Shown here in pieces: positions 43,516 to 57,068 of a DNA stretch of 64,000 nucleotides. The notes beneath the pieces were generated by a model, which did not search any database, had not been told where the DNA came from, and worked only from the letters and a program-made list of their open reading frames with translations. Position numbers and translations under genes: made by a program. Numbering within the stretch: the stretch's first letter is position 1; each line of letters starts with the position of its first letter. Source of the stretch: Dimorphilus gyrociliatus (lineage: Eukaryota; Annelida; Polychaeta; Dinophilidae); the NCBI GenBank assembly GCA_904063045.1, contig CAJFCJ010000009.1:2622631-2686630 (forward strand), written 5' to 3'.

Positions 43516-44218
43516 TTATGAAAGCGGACATATAGATACTGGAACAGTAGAATGGTGAAGAACGTAGTCGCTCACGCTTCCCAAAACTGTTCTTCGTACG
43601 GTTCCGAGACCACGCGTCCCCATAACTATCATGTCGGCTTTTTCTTTCTTAGCCATATGACATAAATGCTGTCCAGCATTACTCCCAACTTCTGCTCTAG
43701 TCTTGTACGGAATCTAAAAATTAATGACATTTAAAAAATTGTTTTTTTTTATTCCATCGATTACAAGTGATAGAAGCTCACCCCATTTGCTTTCAATGAT
43801 GTTCCATAGGTGGAAAGTAGGTCTTTAACCCTCTTCTCATCCTCAGCTACCATAGCTTTCCACTGCTCTTGAGGTAATGCTAATCCGGCTGAATATTTAT
43901 ATAGGATTTTTTTTGGAATATTAAATAGATTGACAGAACGTTATATTGTCGTCATAAAACGCTACAAATTCGGCGTCTCGAAATTTTTAATACCTCTAAA
44001 TGCGTAAGCAGGTTGAACTTGAGTGTCTGAAACAGTTGCCAAGACGACAGAATTATTGCTGCTGTGTAACATCTTCAAATACCCTAATGAAATATAATTG
44101 AAACCTTACACCTCTGATAATTTACACACAATTTAATATCGAGCAACTTTCACATACAATCAAAAGCGTTACGGCATTGTTCGCTACCGTCTATTGCGAT
44201 TAAAACTTTGAAGGTCAT
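43516..44218 (-). CDS. Universal stress protein family (UspA domain)
   Basis: Four exons (minus): 44158-44218, 43994-44083, 43782-43888, 43516-43713; 151 residues. The start [15 protein letters not shown] is the canonical first strand of a UspA fold, with AFDW following. The nucleotide-binding loop is [16 protein letters not shown], followed by [16 protein letters not shown], matching the G-x2-G-x9-G[ST] pattern of ATP-binding Usp proteins. Such proteins are small cytosolic stress-response ATP binders, found in many invertebrates but absent from vertebrates. An acceptor-like TTTATTTAG lies 24 bases before the ATG and the frame stays open to it. An upstream coding exon or a 5' UTR intron is therefore possible. 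Its stop lies only 59 bases from that of the convergent RPL27A gene. Confidence 0.88.
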
Positions 44219-45765
44219 ATCTGGCTCAGCACGTTGACTAAATAAACGAATATTTCTGTTATTTTTTATAATATATCTTGTAATCGTACAAATCATAGAT
44301 AAAAACTTTAGAATTTCTTTACGGTAAATAAGGCCAATGTTGTTATCTTAACGATATGAAAAGTCTATATGGTCTACAGACAATTATGTATATTTTCTTT
44401 TGAATGCTTGTTGACTAGTTTTTGAATTTTTTTACTTTCTCAAAGAGACATAAACAAAACAGATAAAATTTGGATAAACTAATACATATAAATTTATATA
44501 AATATATATATATACTGTATAATTTATATATATATATATATATATGAACTATATAAACGCCAAGTTGGAACTGAGTTTTAATCGCTTGTATATATTTCCT
44601 TAAGAACTTTGATAGAAATTTCTATTTTTTGCAACTAAGATCTATTAATCAATCACAAAATTATTACCTATTTTTTAATTGCTTTCTTCATATGCATATG
44701 TTTAAAAATTGTTGATGATGCTTTTAAGTTAATCTTCCGTGAGTTCTAAATCACATATCAGAAGAAGAAGGAAAATATGGGAAGATTTTAGGCAGGGATA
44801 GTTTCATCTCTATGAGTTTATGGAATATAAGGAAGTTCTTAGCACAAATTTATATATATATAAAGTTATAGAAACTCTAGGGAAGCCAAGAAAATATTAA
44901 AATAACTTCATCTATAAAGATAGACTTATGCAGTATGATAATAGACACACCAGCATGCAACTCATTTTTATCACAAAACAATGTCAGTATTTATGTCCTC
45001 ACCCTCGCTACAGCTCTGAATGGCACATTTTATTTTCATATACTTGACAGGCTAAGGACTATGTCAGAGGAGTAGATGGTGAAGACTTAAGATAAATTGA
45101 AGAAAGGTATCGCAAGCTTCTTGATAAAAAGAAACTCATGGCTTAGAGTATAGACTTTACTGATTACCAAACAATGATTTGTATACAGCCTAGGAAGAGA
45201 CACCAGAGAAAGTTTTCTGTTCGGATTAGGAAAGTACAAGCAATTAAAATTGTCCAAGCTCACCTAAATATATATATATATGTAATGTCGATAACAAAAA
45301 AAATAAAGTCCTTTGTTGAAAAAGCCACTCAATGGTTCAATTTTCCAAAAATTTTTGTCTCTTTTTTCTTTAGTCTTTGCTCTCCAATAAAAACCATATA
45401 TAAATAAATATATATATATATATGATATAAACATAAATTTAAATGCTTGTAAATGTACAAAGCAGTAATAGAATGAATATTGAGGCATTTAAAAATATGA
45501 ATGAATGATTAGAATCCTCTAATTATCTTCCAATGAAAGAAATTTTTATATTAACATTCTAGATAATTTGCTATATAGTAATTAATTTTATAAAATAGCT
45601 ACTCTAATATTTTCCATATTTGGAGCATTTACCTCAATCAGAGATTTCTTACTATAGGCAAAATTTTTTTTGATAAATTGCCTCGATTTCATTCAATTTA
45701 CCTCTTGTACTTCGAATTTGATATATATATATATATATAGAAATTATATAAGATCAGCGAATTTA
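44219..45765. other. Spacer with AT repeats between Usp and QSOX genes
   Basis: No convincing gene. Long (AT)n/(TATA)n tracts lie near 44505-44545, 45268-45281, 45407-45423 and 45719-45739. The segment next to 44219 should be the promoter of the Usp gene. The last stretch is the QSOX 3' UTR. Confidence 0.5.
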
Positions 45766-47828
45766 CTAAGGCTGACTAAGATATTTTCGTTTTGGTAGAA
45801 CTTTTCGGCAGCATGCTCTCTTCCTCCAGAAATAAATGTAGACGCATACAATTAAGAAGACGCTTGCTATGTAAAATACTATGCAAAAACCAACGTCAAA
45901 TTGCGATAAGAAAAGAACACTTTTGCTATTGTGAATAAATAATTTTCGCTTTGGATGATCCATAATTATATGTGCTTTAGCATATCTCTTTTTGAGATAT
46001 TCAACAACATTTGACACGCGAAACTGATTGCTTCTCTTTTGACAGCTCCAGCATAAAATACGAGATGGAAACTGCAGTTTAACATGTGTAGGATCTTCTG
46101 AGGGTGTACCCTTTAAGCGTTTGTTAACTCTATTGTGAGATCTCCAAAGCCATAAAGCTTCCTGATCTCCTCTAACATCATCTTCAACGTTCTTGGCCAT
46201 TTTTAAAAAATTCTTACAGCATTCTGTGCAACCAAAGAAATATTTCACATAGCCTTTCATAGCCATTAAAACTTTTGGAGGATCATTTTTAGCTAGCTTC
46301 GACATATATGACGAATGAACAGTCATTACGTGAAATAATGTCCACAAGGAACATGGATAGCCTCTTAAGTGAGACTTGCTACCTGCACAACCGACAAACT
46401 CGGTTGAAGTTGGTAAGATATTATAAAATATTATCTGAATTTTATCCCTCCACTCATTATGCGTAATTAAGTTCTCATCAAGCTTAGTTTCTATCCAATC
46501 ATCTAATTGACTAAGGGATGATGTTAGATCACTATCAATGTCTAAATGTAAGTATAATTGATGTATAAAGTTTTTCAGAGCAATTAAACTTTTGTCCTTG
46601 ATGAATTTTTTTAAACCTATTTCGTTGTAGAATGAATATCTTAATCCTTGTAATAAATCAGCTGCATGCACCGCTTCATCATTCACTTGATGTGAATTTA
46701 ACGGTTTTTCAGCCTCTTTAATCTCTTCTTCGCTAAGTTGTGACCTCTTTTCAGTTCCTGACATTTTCATCATAATTGAAGTTAAGGTGGAATGTGAATT
46801 GGATCTATAATAATAATGATATTATAATTTTAGTTTTCTAATACTTATAAAAGGTTATAGAAGTATTTTATTTCAACTTACTCTTTTAAAAAAATATCAG
46901 GTGCTCTTGAAGAGCTTAATAGATATAATCTAGGTTCGACAACTTTGTTATCTATCTTCCTACGTACATAATATGTTGACACAGAAACAGCATCCAGCTG
47001 TACCTCTCTTCCTGTTGTTGAGTTTTCATTCTCAATAACAAGAAAATATTTATTAATTGTCCTAGAATTCATCTTTATTTCTTCCTTAGCATCTCTAAAA
47101 ATTATAAAAACAATAACGAAAATCAATTTTGTGTACATAAACGTGGCTCTAAAGTTGGATTAACATACTTTATAGGACTAAAGTCTGGCCAATCAGCAGG
47201 TTTACCATTTTTGGAGATATAAGACTCTAATACTGGAATTACCGAACTACGTAAAGTATCAGTATCCCAACTAATCTCCTCTGAAGGCTTTTTTCCTAGG
47301 AATGATGCTGATGAATTTGGAGGGAAGAACTAAAAGAAAATTAAAAAAGAGAATTATAGAGAATGGATAGAGGACAAGTCTACACCCACTTTTAAGGTTG
47401 GGAAACGTGAAATATCATAGTACCGACAGATCTTTGTATTATATTCTTGTGCACAATCGATTCCTGCCACCTTGACAATTTTGTTCCATTCTAGTCAACA
47501 AGAGATAATAGGATAGACAGATCAGCCAAAAAATGATCACAAACAACAAGATTTTCAAAATTTATCGCTTACCTTTAATATCATTGGCAAATTTTTTCCA
47601 AGTTGGCGCAAATTGAATACAATGACCGCACCAACTGGAAAAGAACTCTACGAACCAAACATATTTCGAATTATGAATATTATTTATCAAAGTCGAATTA
47701 GTGAAAATTATAACTGAATCATTTCTTGAATACAATTCAGAAGGTCTCTCGCATTTAAAACATAATAAATTAATGAATAATAGTAAAAATGTGTTTCTTG
47801 TTAAAACTATATACGTAAACATTGCCAT
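45766..47828 (-). CDS. QSOX1: Quiescin sulfhydryl oxidase (QSOX)
   Basis: Five exons (minus): 47573-47828, 47390-47490, 47169-47329, 46882-47094, 45766-46804; 589 residues. A signal peptide precedes a thioredoxin domain with the active site WCGHC (Cys67/Cys70). The Erv/ALR flavin domain shows GYPCSLWTLFHVMTVHS, then FFGCTECCKNFLKMA with the redox CxxC. A C-terminal CWSC follows. A transmembrane segment near 550-575 (FYIASVFLIVCVYIYFW) anchors it. QSOX enzymes oxidise thiols to disulphides in Golgi and extracellular substrates, passing electrons to oxygen with release of hydrogen peroxide. Domain order and length are normal for QSOX1-like proteins. The 294-base gap to the end of AK9 on the same strand contains its promoter. 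Confidence 0.93.
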
Positions 47829-48121
47829 CTAATAGCAAGGTTTCTTGTCCCCATCGACATAGAAAGTGTGGTTCGTGTTCGATATTCATTATTGCGATAC
47901 AAACTTTTATTCTCAACAACTATAAAAACTATAGGTATTGTATTAAATTGTTTTGTATATACTTTAAAGTCCTCTCATTATTGTGTATTTATAGAAATCC
48001 TTTAATTTTTTATTCATATAAATCCTTTTTTTTCTATTTATATATAAATCCCTTAACTTAAATCAAAAATTGCAGTATAGCTAATACAGAATTAAAGAAA
48101 ACTGATCGTTTTAAACATATT

Positions 48122-51100
48122 TCAAGACACCCATGTGTCAGCAGAGTGTTCAGAGTTCTTCAGTTCTATAAACTCTTCCATTTTTTTATCAAAATCTGGA
48201 GGCCTATCTGCTGGTGCTTTGTATCTTCTACCCATATTATCACCAAGATATTTAATAAGATTACACGTTTTTTCAAATTCTTCTAGCTTCTTTCGATATT
48301 TCTTTCGAATATATTCTGGATTTCTCGGATTGTAAGCTGTAGAAATGATTTTATTACAAATGTATGATATATTCAATTTGTCTAACAAAAGCTCTAAAAG
48401 TACCTTTTAGATGATAGCCCATATAGATGAGAGAACTTTGGGTAACTGTGAGGAATGGGTACTTGGGTTTTACGTTACCAACCGCCGTTAGGGCTTTAAT
48501 TATTCCATCGGCCGCTGATTGTTCCATATAACCGAGCATTGGTAAAGATGTAACTTGAAGGGGTTCCTTCTTGGGCGGTAGTTTGTGTGGAAGGGTCAAA
48601 TTGAAATACTTTTCAGGTAGTCTCATGAATTTGTCTAGTTTCTCTTCATTGTCGAAGTAATGCAATTTATTCCTATATTCAACAACTAAGTTAGAATCTC
48701 CAGGAACAATAGACTCGTATCTTTTTCTTCCGTCTAGGAAGGTTACAGGACAATAACCATTTAGATCAACCGTCATAGGGAAAAGGGCTTTCGCCTCGGC
48801 AAAAGTTCGTCTTATTGGCAATAAATCTTTTGGAGGCAATTCACGAGGAGCCAACGGAGGGACGTATTTCTCAGGATTTGAGAGAAACAAATCAAGTTCT
48901 TCTTTACCACCCAATCTATAGTAGTATCCTCTAAACTCTGCTGTAAATTCAAAATTGCGATGCTCCGAACAATCCACTAATTCTCCTTTATCTCCAAGGC
49001 TAACGCAACAATACTGACCAAACGAACCAATTCTAGCCAAAAATTCAGATGGAGTTATGCATAAATCAGCAACAGAAGCTGCCTTTCCATCACCAATACA
49101 GGATAGATAATCTTGTACTCTTCTAACCGACTTTCTCGCTATCTCTGATGCATTATTCCAAACCCACCATTTACTTCTGTCTCCATCAATTGTAACTAAG
49201 TTGTCGTGTTTGCCGGCATACCATTCTTTTACTCCGGGTATCTCCTTTTTAAAAGCTGCACATTTGACAGCAAAAATTTTTGAACTATCGTGCATAATAT
49301 AAGGTCTGTCTGCTGCAAATCTATCCCTTGTTGCCCTATCGACAATTTCGATATTCGAACAACTTAACTCTATGACCCGTAGAGGAATCAATGACCTTTG
49401 CGTCATAAGTTCAATTTGGGATTTAGTTAATGGATATCCATCAAGTACATATCCTCTCGTTTGGCATTTCATGTCCAATAGGGATACTTCTATTGCTCTA
49501 ACAGTAAGCTCGTCAGGAACTGTTTTACCTTGCTTTAGATTATTTTCAATTTCTTGAGCTAGGTGTGTCTTAGGTTGATTTTGAATAACATTTCTTATGG
49601 CATCTCCAGCCGAAATCTTCACAACACCAAATTCATGAGCGAATCTCTTTGCCACTAAGAAAACAAAGTAAATTATTTATGTTTGCATACAAAAAAGGAC
49701 TATTTAAAAAAGTTAATGACAAGGGATTTTGCAACGTACAAGTTGTCTTGCCAGATTTTGGTGGTCCAATAATTGCCAGTCGAATGGGAACAACTGGTTT
49801 CGGTGATGGTTGTTGAAGGTACTTAATGGGTTCGAGCATAAATTGTTCTTGCGCTTTCTTACTAGATAGGAAATAGACATGCTGTCTATAGACGACCGGA
49901 TAAGATGTCGGATTGTGCATTGGTTGAATACATTCGCCTTCCAAGAGCTGAATAGGGGGAGGGTTAGGAGTGTAAATTTTGTTTAACATTCTCATATATA
50001 AGTTTGTTATTCTCCAAATGGAGAAAAGAGTGTTCATGCTTTTCATTCTTTATATAAAAGATTTGGTTTTTAAAGGATTTATAGTATAAAATGTTACCTT
50101 CATTGGACACCATCTTCCAAACCTACTTAGTTGTTTGTAATTTAGTTTTAACATCCTCTCAGCTAATCTTTCAGGGATTGGTTGAGCTCTTTCAAAAATG
50201 GACTTCCGATTTGAAACAATAGATCTAAGCTTTTTGTTTATAACATAACGAACAATATGAGGTTTACGACCAGCGTCTACTTCGACTCGTGGTATGAGAA
50301 TACTAGCAAGTTTCTCCGAAACATCGGATAAAGTATTGACGTCATTATCATAAACTTCGTGCAATTCGTTTTTCATATGCTCTATAGCATCCTCTTCCGT
50401 CTCTTCTTCTTCATCTTCTTCCTCTTCTTCTTCCTCTTCAAATTCTTCAGCTAACATAGCATCGATATCAACCTCCTCCTCTTCTTCCTCTTCTTCCTCC
50501 TCTACCTTTTCTGCATCTGAATCTTCCTCTTCTTCCTCCGCCTCCGCCTCTTTCTCTGCTTTCCTTGCCGCCTTTTTCTCTTCGATTTCTTTTACAATCT
50601 CTTCCCTTCTTTTCTTCATTAAAGCTTCCCTCTTTTGTTGTTTTCTATTTCTTTTCTTATCTTTAATTGCCTGCTTTCTATCGCGTCTCGATTTCCAATT
50701 TTCTAGTTTAGGAGGTAGGAGGCGAGCTATAATGTCGCTATCTTCAGCGTTCAATATCAAAGCTGTATCGGGATAAAGGCCATTCGTTTCTACATAGTCT
50801 ACTTCATCTTTCGTTCTTGGAAATCCTTCAAGAATAAATCCTTTACTCTTAAAAGGTTCTTTATGCCACCAGTCCCTAACAATTGAATTTAAAATCTCAT
50901 TAGATAAAGGTTCATCTTCTTCCAAGTAAGCTTTTATAGCCTCTTCCTCCTTAGTCCATTCCTCTTCCTCTTCAGCTTCCTGCAATAAGTTAGTTTTTAA
51001 TTAGTCGAAAAAGCATGAATAATCAAAATATAATTACGGTTTCTTCCTCTTTTTCATCTCCTAGTTTACTGTCTTCTTTCAAGTCAGATTCCTCTTTTGT

Positions 51101-54100
51101 TTCAAGAGTGGCTGGATTTAATATTTCTCCAAGCTCTTTCTCGAATGATTTAGCCTCTTCTTCATCTTCTTTTCTGTAATATGACATGATTTTTTTAAAA
51201 TCTCCTTAAAAATTGATTTAATTCTAATATTACTCTAATTCGTCAATTTCTTTATTTAATTCAATATCTGCATATTCAGGTCCAAGTTTCTTTTTAGATT
51301 TAGCCCTGATGAGCTCTTGTAATCGTTCCCTAAATTGAATATGGAATACTCCCAGACTTCTTGCCAATTGTCTACCGTGCAAACTTTTCCCAGATCCTTT
51401 AGGCCCTAAGATAAACAGACGCGGAGGAGGAGGCTAAATAAGAGTGATAAATTAGGATTAAAATATTCATCAAATTTTTTAAGTGTATTTTACTTTGAAT
51501 GGTTCATTTGTTGGTAGATACTTTATAGGATTTTCAAGAAATTTCTCTCGATAATCGTTACTGGAAATGTAATAAACTTTTTCCCGATATTTTGCTCCAG
51601 TTTCCGGGTCACCCGGCCAAAGAACATCATGCTCCTTTAGAGCAACTGGACAGAAGAAAGAAGTATCGCCCAATGGCTTCTTAACTGAACGATTGGCATC
51701 TTCTTCCTTTTTAAATTGTTTAAATAATACAAATAATAAAAAAAACAAATGTCGATTTTTCTCACCTCTTCGCCTTCTTCTTCCTCCTCTTCCTCCTCTT
51801 CCTCCTCTTCAGCTAAAAGGGCTTTTTCAGTGGCGATATCCTCTTCCTCTTCATCGATATCTGTACCACTGTAAATCCATGGTTTGTATTGGAATAGTTC
51901 TGTTGTAAGTCACTGAATTAGAACATGTTATAGTAAATAAAAATACGTGTAATATACTTTCGATGTGCTGTACTGTTTCTTCAAGGACCTCTTCTAAAGA
52001 TTTTTTTCCGATAACGCCATCATCATTCTCAATATCTTTAATTTGTAAATCGACAGGGAAAGGATCAATAGCAGTGTTGCCAGTTATAACAGACTAAAAC
52101 GGGAAACAAACTCAGGAAATTATTAAGGAAACGTAATGGAACATCGATTTATTCCTTACGTGCATAGCACTCCATTCGGAATCCCATTGCTTTCTCTTTT
52201 CTCGTAATGCCTCGACATCTGGGCATTCTGGTGGCATTTTTTCCTAGAATTTATTAATTATCGATATTTAATTTATATTCTAAAATCACAGGCTAATAGT
52301 AGTTATTTTAAGTATATTACATCATCAGGAGTTTCCGGAGGTGGGGTTCCCATTTCGGCAGGTTGCTCTTGAATGATAACTGCAAAAATATACAATTATA
52401 TCTTAATAGTGATTGAGAAAAATAACTTTTGGTTAGCTTTAAAACAAAAAATGAAATATCAGGAAAATAAAGATAGCGATCTTCATTCTTCTTTCTGTTT
52501 TTAACCTTAAGAAAAAGCTGCACACAAAGATAAAAGTATCATGAACAATGTTAAAAGCGTTTTTGTTTTGTAAAGAGAAAGCATTGGCTATATTAGTTAA
52601 TCTGTGACTGCATTATAAGCGAGTTATATCCACTACTTCGTACCCTCTGGGGTTGCAGTGGATGGAGCAATTATCTCCTTCTCTTTATCGTCTTTCTCTT
52701 CGCTTTCCTCATTGTCAGCTTTCTGTTCTTTATCATCTTTTTCATCAGTCTCTACTTCTAAAAAAGAGCGAGTACAAAATATATGTGTAAACAAAATTTG
52801 AAAACAAGGAGAAATAGGTGTAAAAAAAGAATTGAAATCAATAGCATCCTTTGTTCTTATGATAAAAAAGGCGGGAAAGTTTTCAGATAGAGATAAAAAT
52901 CGAATAGTCTTCTTTAAAGAATGTTCTTATAGATATAAATTTACAATAGATATTGCCTTTTTTTGGTTAAAAGTTTAAGAAAATCGAATAAACAATATAC
53001 GAAGATACATTGAAAGAGAAGAAGCGAATGAAATATAGCTATTTTTTGGAAAAATCGACGCCAGTTTTTTGCGTCTACCTGAAACGCCTCTTTCGTCTTC
53101 AATGCGAATTCCGGGAGTCGGTGGTTTGCTACGTTTTTCTCCCTCTTCAACTAAACATTTTAAGAGGATAATTCTATTAAAAAAACTAAAATTGGATTCT
53201 AATTTTACAAAAATAAACACGTTTCTTGGGACAAAAGAATGGGTTGGATAATCTTCCAGATAAATAGAGATATATACTAAAATATTGAGATAAAGAGTGA
53301 GACTTTCTATCTGTGGAACTTCTCATGGCTTATTTTGATTATGTGCAATTAAATTATTTCCGAATTCAAACTTTCTTATTAAAAGTAGAATGTAAAACAA
53401 CTTACGTTCGGTTTTCTTCTCTTCCGCTTCCGTTTCGGTTTCGGCTTTTTTTGCCTCCTCTTCCTCCAATCTCTTCTTTTCAGCTTCAAGAAGCTTTATT
53501 CTATTAAAGGATTAATAAAAGATAAAATTGATTAATCTTACAACAGAATTTCATTCTGTTTTACCTGTTTTCTTCAGCTAAACGTTCTTTCTCTTTTGCT
53601 AATTCTTCTAATCTTTCTTGAATTTGACTATCAATAACTGTTCTATTTAGATAATACCATCTTTTTAGTAGAAATTCTCCATTGTCGGAATTATCCTTTT
53701 ATATTATGATGCATTTATTATGTCATTAAATCAATTGTAATTAATTTACTCACCTGTATAACAATAACCTCATCTGGTAATATTTTACCATCAACCATAA
53801 CTGCCCATTGGTCACGATTTTGTGGGAAATTATCCAAAATCCAACCTCCGGATCTATTTTAAGATATACCATTATTGTATTTTAAGTTATTGTTATGGTT
53901 AGGTTAAATCGAATAGGTTTTGTTAAGTCGGGCGAAAGGGTGGACCGGAAAAGGAAGGATGTTAAAGTTACTACTTACAATGGTCCCTTGGGTTGTAATT
54001 TTTTATAACTCTCCTCTAATTTCTCTATTTCTTTTTTCATTACTTCTACGTAGATTTCTGGGCCAAGATTAACTTCCGGATTATCATTACGCTGCATTAA

Positions 54101-56403
54101 TAGGAAGGAATATTCTAGGTTATTATCAGAATTGTTTGATTGATTACAAACCTTCATTGCTTCCTCGACTAATTCTATAACTTCTGGATGCTGTTCGTTA
54201 ACCTCAGCTTCCGCTGGGAGTGAATCATCAGAGCTTCTCTCTGTTTCTGGTTCTCCTTCGCCTTCTAACAGTTCATTTTATATTAATGTATTATGTCTGT
54301 TACTTTAGAAGAAATTGTATACCTTTCTTTTCGCCGTCTTCGGCTGCAGCTTCTTCCCCTTCCTTCTCGGTAGTTTCATCTGGAGCCTTTTCTCCCTCTT
54401 CCTCTTTCTTTTCCTCTCCTTCTTCAGATTTTTCTCCTTCTTTCTCCTCAGATTCTGGCGCCTTCTCTTCTTCCTTCTTTTCACCTTCCTCCGTTTTTTC
54501 TCCTTCCTCTTGTTCGTCATCCTCACCCTTTTCTTCTTCACCTTTTTCTTTTTCATCACTCTCCGTCTCACCCATTTCTTCCCTCTCTTTTTCCTCTCGA
54601 GCTTTCCTAGCAGCTCTTTCGGCTTCTCTCTCCTCTTGTATCTTTGTTTTAATGGTATTAATTGCATTTTCAGTTGCTTCAGCCCGAATTTGATCCAGCA
54701 CTTTGATTTTCTCTTCCTCATATCGATCTTTCATTAACTCATTAATATCGAGGACTGTTGCTCCATATTTCTGAGCTAGCATATGACATAAGGAAGTTTT
54801 TCCAGAATAGGGAGGTCCTGTTACACATAATTTACAAGGAGGTCTTGGATTAGGTGGTAACAAAAATGGTCTTGGATTCTTTAGGAATTTTCCCATTGCT
54901 TCTTCCGTTGCCATTATATACATTTTATCCAGGAAAGCAACAGAATATTCTGGTCTTCCTGATGAAATATCACCATCAGAAAGCGAGACTGGACAATTCC
55001 TTAGCCATTTTGACCTCCTCCAGCGAAAACGAGGTGCTGGCATTTCTCTTGCTGCCAATATACGAAGTAATTCGTCTGTATCGATATCTTCTGGAGCTTC
55101 TTCGCCTTCCTGGTCTTGCAAACGAATCGGGACGGCGGCTCCATTGACACAAAAACAGCGTAATTTGCTTAAAACTTCCTAAGAAACAGATGTATGAAAT
55201 AAATAATCAAGTTAATTAACATCTTTTTAAGTACTCACTGATAATAGAACATCTAAAGACTTATTTCCATCTAACTCGAGAAGTCGTTGTTGGTCGTGAT
55301 CTATCATGAAATCTTCTAAAATTCTCAACATATTATCTTTATACCGTTTTATATGATCGTTAACATAATCGGGTAAATCTTCAGGTCTCTTGATAAGTCT
55401 TTGAATAATCTCAGGATCCAATTTGTTACCCAATCCTGATTCCTCTTCTTCTTCTTCAATTTGCTCCTCTTCTTCTTCTTCCTCTTCATCTTCGCTTTTT
55501 CTTTTTTCTTCTTTTTTAGGCTTGTCAGGGTCATAAATATCTTTAGTATAGATTCTTCCAGTAACAGGGTCAACTCTTTGAAATATTCGACGGTTTTTTA
55601 TATCTTGATCAGGCATTTTAATGTTAATAATAAAATCTGGTTTAAGTTTCCAATTCCTTATTAATTGTACTTGGTCGGATATCGGAGCAAAATCTTCAAC
55701 TAGTGATGGAAAATCATCTAAGACGTAACCATGATGAGCAACTTCCGGTGAAGATATTTTTTCTTCTATCATACGAACGCTTAATTCTTCTGGAATAGAT
55801 TCTCCTCTTAGAAGAATTTCTTTAGCTTTATACCCTAATTCTGTTTCCATTTGCATTGCTTGTTCAATAACCTCAGTGGCTAAAAAAGGTGTTAATGTTA
55901 TTTTAGAGTAAAAAGATGCTCTTATGATATAAAGTACCATTGATTAGTATGCATCGCCACTCTTGTGCAATTAACTTGGCTAGAGACGTTTTCCCAGATC
56001 CAGGTTTTCCAATTACAAGAAAGCATACAGGTTTTGAAAGTAGAAATCTTAATTCCGATTGATCCTCATCAAACGGATCATAGCTCATAGCTTCTACCCT
56101 ACTGGCGGCTTGTTTTGCATCTCTTTCCACCAATGATAGAGTATCTAACGATTGCGCAATCAGTTCTTCTTTTTTCTCTTCAGCCTATAGTTCGCGGAAA
56201 TTAGAATGGAAGAAAACCAATTAAATGCGTATTTAATTATTTATGCATATTTATACCAAGGCAAGGGATGACTGAGGTCGGCTGATAGCTACCTCATCCT
56301 CTTCTTCATGTTCAGATGGTCTTGGAGTTTCAGCTGGCCGTGGTGAACCGTGACCTGACACAGGAGGTGTCTTTACAACTCCTTCTTCGCCTTTCTCAGA
56401 CAT
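48122..56403 (-). CDS. AK9: Adenylate kinase 9 (multi-domain nucleoside monophosphate kinase)
   Basis: Twenty-two exons (minus): 56257-56403, 55938-56184, 55239-55879, 54323-55178, 54152-54264, 53979-54091, 53754-53853, 53565-53695, 53406-53500, 53079-53150, 52644-52757, 52321-52379, 52160-52243, 51958-52093, 51766-51899, 51494-51706, 51234-51433, 51038-51173, 50098-50979, 49740-49947, 48404-49654, 48122-48336; 2,048 residues in one frame. Four Walker A loops are seen: GKPGSGKTS, GPPYSGKTS, GPKGSGKS and GPPKSGKTT. AMP-site motifs follow (GYVLDDFPS, GGWILDNFPQNRDQW, GFILEGFPRTKDE, GYVLDGYPLT). Repeated WCPV/CPVxL-type segments (NCPVSLSDG, FCPVALKEHD, YCPVTFLDG) link the modules, as in vertebrate AK9. 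Very acidic linkers lie in exons 4, 15 and 19. AK9 interconverts nucleotides and is associated with cilia. Two small exons (52321-52379, 53079-53150) are supported by phase only. Confidence 0.93.
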
Positions 56404-57068
56404 TAATTAAGTAGTCCTTCGACGTTCTGTGGAATTTTGGATTTTAAAAAGTTTTTCCCTTAGACGTACCTGAGAAGGTCAAGGCCAACTCGAAGGAGTT
56501 CTCTCTCTTGTTTTTTTTTCTACAGGATACCTCTTAATTTCATATATTTAAATGATACAATTTATGAATTATAACTAATTAATCTCTTTATTATTGACAA
56601 ATAACATTGTAAAATTATCATTTGCTATCATTTAAAACAATTCTAAAATTGTTCGGTTAAAGATACCGCATATTCATTTGAAAATAATTGAATATATATA
56701 ATCTAAGAGCTTATTTTAACATATCCTGAACAATCAAAGTAGTATATTATTTGATAATTAAATTTCTTATTTCAGAGAAATCTTACTTACTCCTATATAA
56801 GAAGTATTAGCAAAAGTAAAGCAGTTTTATCTTATACTGTTTGTCACGGTGCCATTTGTTTACGTTACCTTAACGACATAAAACTCTAGGCATTATAGTT
56901 TTAAAACTATTCTCTAAAGGAAAAATTTATTATTATAATTAAATTAAAGAAAAATTAAAGTTCCTTTTTAGACAAATGTTTTTTTTACGAAAGAAAGATT
57001 AAACTGACACAACCAAATTCGAAAAGGGACTACGCTTGTACTCAAATTATCGCTCAGAACTACTATAC
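56404..57068. promoter_or_regulatory. Divergent upstream region of AK9 and NTMT1
   Basis: Shared 5' region of 665 bases. The inverted repeat CGTTA-CCT-TAACG at 56863-56875 contains GTTACC, an RFX/X-box-like half-site. No coding frame is seen apart from an in-frame extension upstream of the NTMT1 ATG without its own ATG. Confidence 0.4.

Noticed and set aside
44505-45740. Repeated (TATA)n tracts considered as a satellite or mobile-element end
   Set aside because: They are simple dinucleotide runs of different length without terminal repeats, target duplications or any transposase-like frame.
49948-50046. In-frame ATG and 33 codons before the AK9 LLEGECIQP exon
   Set aside because: Joining from 50046 breaks the phase with the previous exon. 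A strong acceptor (CCCCCTATTCAG) lies at 49948 and gives the correct frame, so this part is intron.
54220-54737. Long serine- and phenylalanine-rich plus-strand frames
   Set aside because: They are the antisense image of the glutamate/lysine-rich linker of AK9; there is no promoter, domain or independent splice structure.
57036-57068. Longer NTMT1 N terminus from 57036
   Set aside because: No ATG at that position; MAGQETDDFY at 57069 is the expected family start.
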